From NCBI GenBank assembly GCA_027012915.1, contig JALUYN010000601.1, forward strand, positions 1 through 7,200: 7,200 bases of DNA. The letters run 5' to 3'. How positions within the stretch are numbered: the first letter of the stretch is position 1; each line of letters begins with the position of its first letter. Shown here in pieces: positions 6,707 through 7,200 of the stretch. Source of the DNA: Cellvibrionaceae bacterium. Lineage in GTDB: Bacteria > Pseudomonadota > Gammaproteobacteria > Pseudomonadales > Cellvibrionaceae. The position numbers and the translations under genes are program-made. Below the pieces are notes generated by a model. That model was not told where the DNA came from and searched no databases. It saw only the letters and a list, made by a program, of their open reading frames with translations.

Positions 6707-7200
6707 ATGGTGCCCGACAGATCAAACAACAGTTTGCGAAACAATCGTCAGAGTAATTATCTGCACAACTACTACGTGGTGGCGGCGATTGTTGCAGCTG
6801 AGTTGCATCATACGTTGCAAGATTGTCGAACTATCAATCTGACCGCCAGCAATGCGCAGGCAGCATCGTTGCGTGCTGGCGACAAAGCGGTGGGCTTCCG
6901 AGCGTTGACCAAATTTATCGATGAGATGGCCACCTATACCATGCGGATGGCACGCCATATCAATCAGCTGGCAGTGCGCACCAGTAAAATAGCGGCCGAA
7001 ACCGCACGTTCTGAAAACGCCTTGCATCGCTTTCAATTGGTGCAGCAAAAAGCCCAGGGCGCTCCCTATGCGGACTCCATCAATGGTGCGGTTTCACGCA
7101 CCGAGCAGAACTACACCAGACTGAAAAAAGAATTTGAAAAACTGGTAGCAGAGATGCGTACCTCCCTGGAAGATTTGGAGCAGCATCTTCGCTCGGCCAA
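6707..7200 (+). CDS. MCP signalling-domain-like protein, N-terminal part (runs off window)
   Basis: An open frame from ATG 6707 continues without a stop to the window end (164 complete codons). Residues 44-75, beginning NLTASNAQAASLRAGDKAVG, closely follow the hairpin-tip pattern of methyl-accepting chemotaxis proteins: N-L-x-A-x-N-A-x-x-A-x-x-R-A-G-x-x-x-x-G-F, then helix ending DEMA where receptors have DEVRKLA. The tip is the part that contacts CheA and CheW. It is degenerate: the usual AIEAARAGE is AQAASLRAGD and the GRGF turn is AVGF. Only ~43 residues precede it, with no membrane segment, no HAMP domain and no sensor domain, so the protein should be cytoplasmic. The downstream part (about 76-164) is rich in helix-forming, charged and coiled-coil-like sequence such as RLKKEFEKLVAEMRTSLEDL. 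An in-frame TGA two codons upstream fixes the N-terminus to ATG 6707 or the adjacent GTG 6710. The ribosome site is weak (GGA at 6697-6699). The exact role is unknown; it could be an accessory signalling scaffold rather than a true receptor. Confidence 0.72.
   Translation, partial: MVPDRSNNSLRNNRQSNYLHNYYVVAAIVAAELHHTLQDCRTINLTASNAQAASLRAGDKAVGFRALTKFIDEMATYTMRMARHINQLAVRTSKIAAETARSENALHRFQLVQQKAQGAPYADSINGAVSRTEQNYTRLKKEFEKLVAEMRTSLEDLEQHLRSA

Noticed and set aside
6722..7048. Minus-strand 108-codon open frame at the right edge
   Set aside because: The plus strand here encodes the chemoreceptor-tip-like protein with a recognisable pattern; the minus frame shows none.

Overview
The window reads as a Gram-negative gammaproteobacterial chromosome fragment. 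The evidence is a Feo ferrous-iron locus behind a Fur-type operator, a lipoprotein-type OppA, short stop/start overlaps between genes, and moderate GC. A marine, Cellvibrio-like gammaproteobacterium would fit, but the genus cannot be fixed from the sequence alone.

Layout. On the minus strand at the left edge is a feoA-feoB pair: feoA is complete, and feoB is cut by the window edge after about 41 codons. A divergent intergenic region of about 205 bp follows. It carries a Fur-box-like palindrome beside a candidate feo -10 element. From 594 to 6544 on the plus strand lies one compact five-gene operon for an oligopeptide/dipeptide ABC importer: oppA (lipoprotein binding protein), oppB and oppC (permeases), oppD and oppF (ATPases). 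Every junction overlaps or directly abuts, which indicates one transcript and coupled translation. After a 162-bp gap with no convincing terminator, a plus-strand gene starts at 6707 and runs off the right edge. Its product looks like a short, receptor-less relative of the methyl-accepting chemotaxis signalling domain.

How the genes work together. FeoA and FeoB import Fe2+ across the inner membrane and are probably repressed by Fur. OppA captures peptides outside the inner membrane and hands them to the OppB-OppC channel, driven by the OppD-OppF ATPase heterodimer. The most unusual part is OppC. It is about 160 residues longer than typical because of a large periplasmic insertion between TM1 and the rest of the permease, and part of that insertion looks like a fibronectin type III/Ig-like beta-sandwich. 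The other item worth pursuing is the chemoreceptor-tip-like protein at the right edge. No RNA genes, CRISPR arrays, insertion sequences or attachment sites were recognised.
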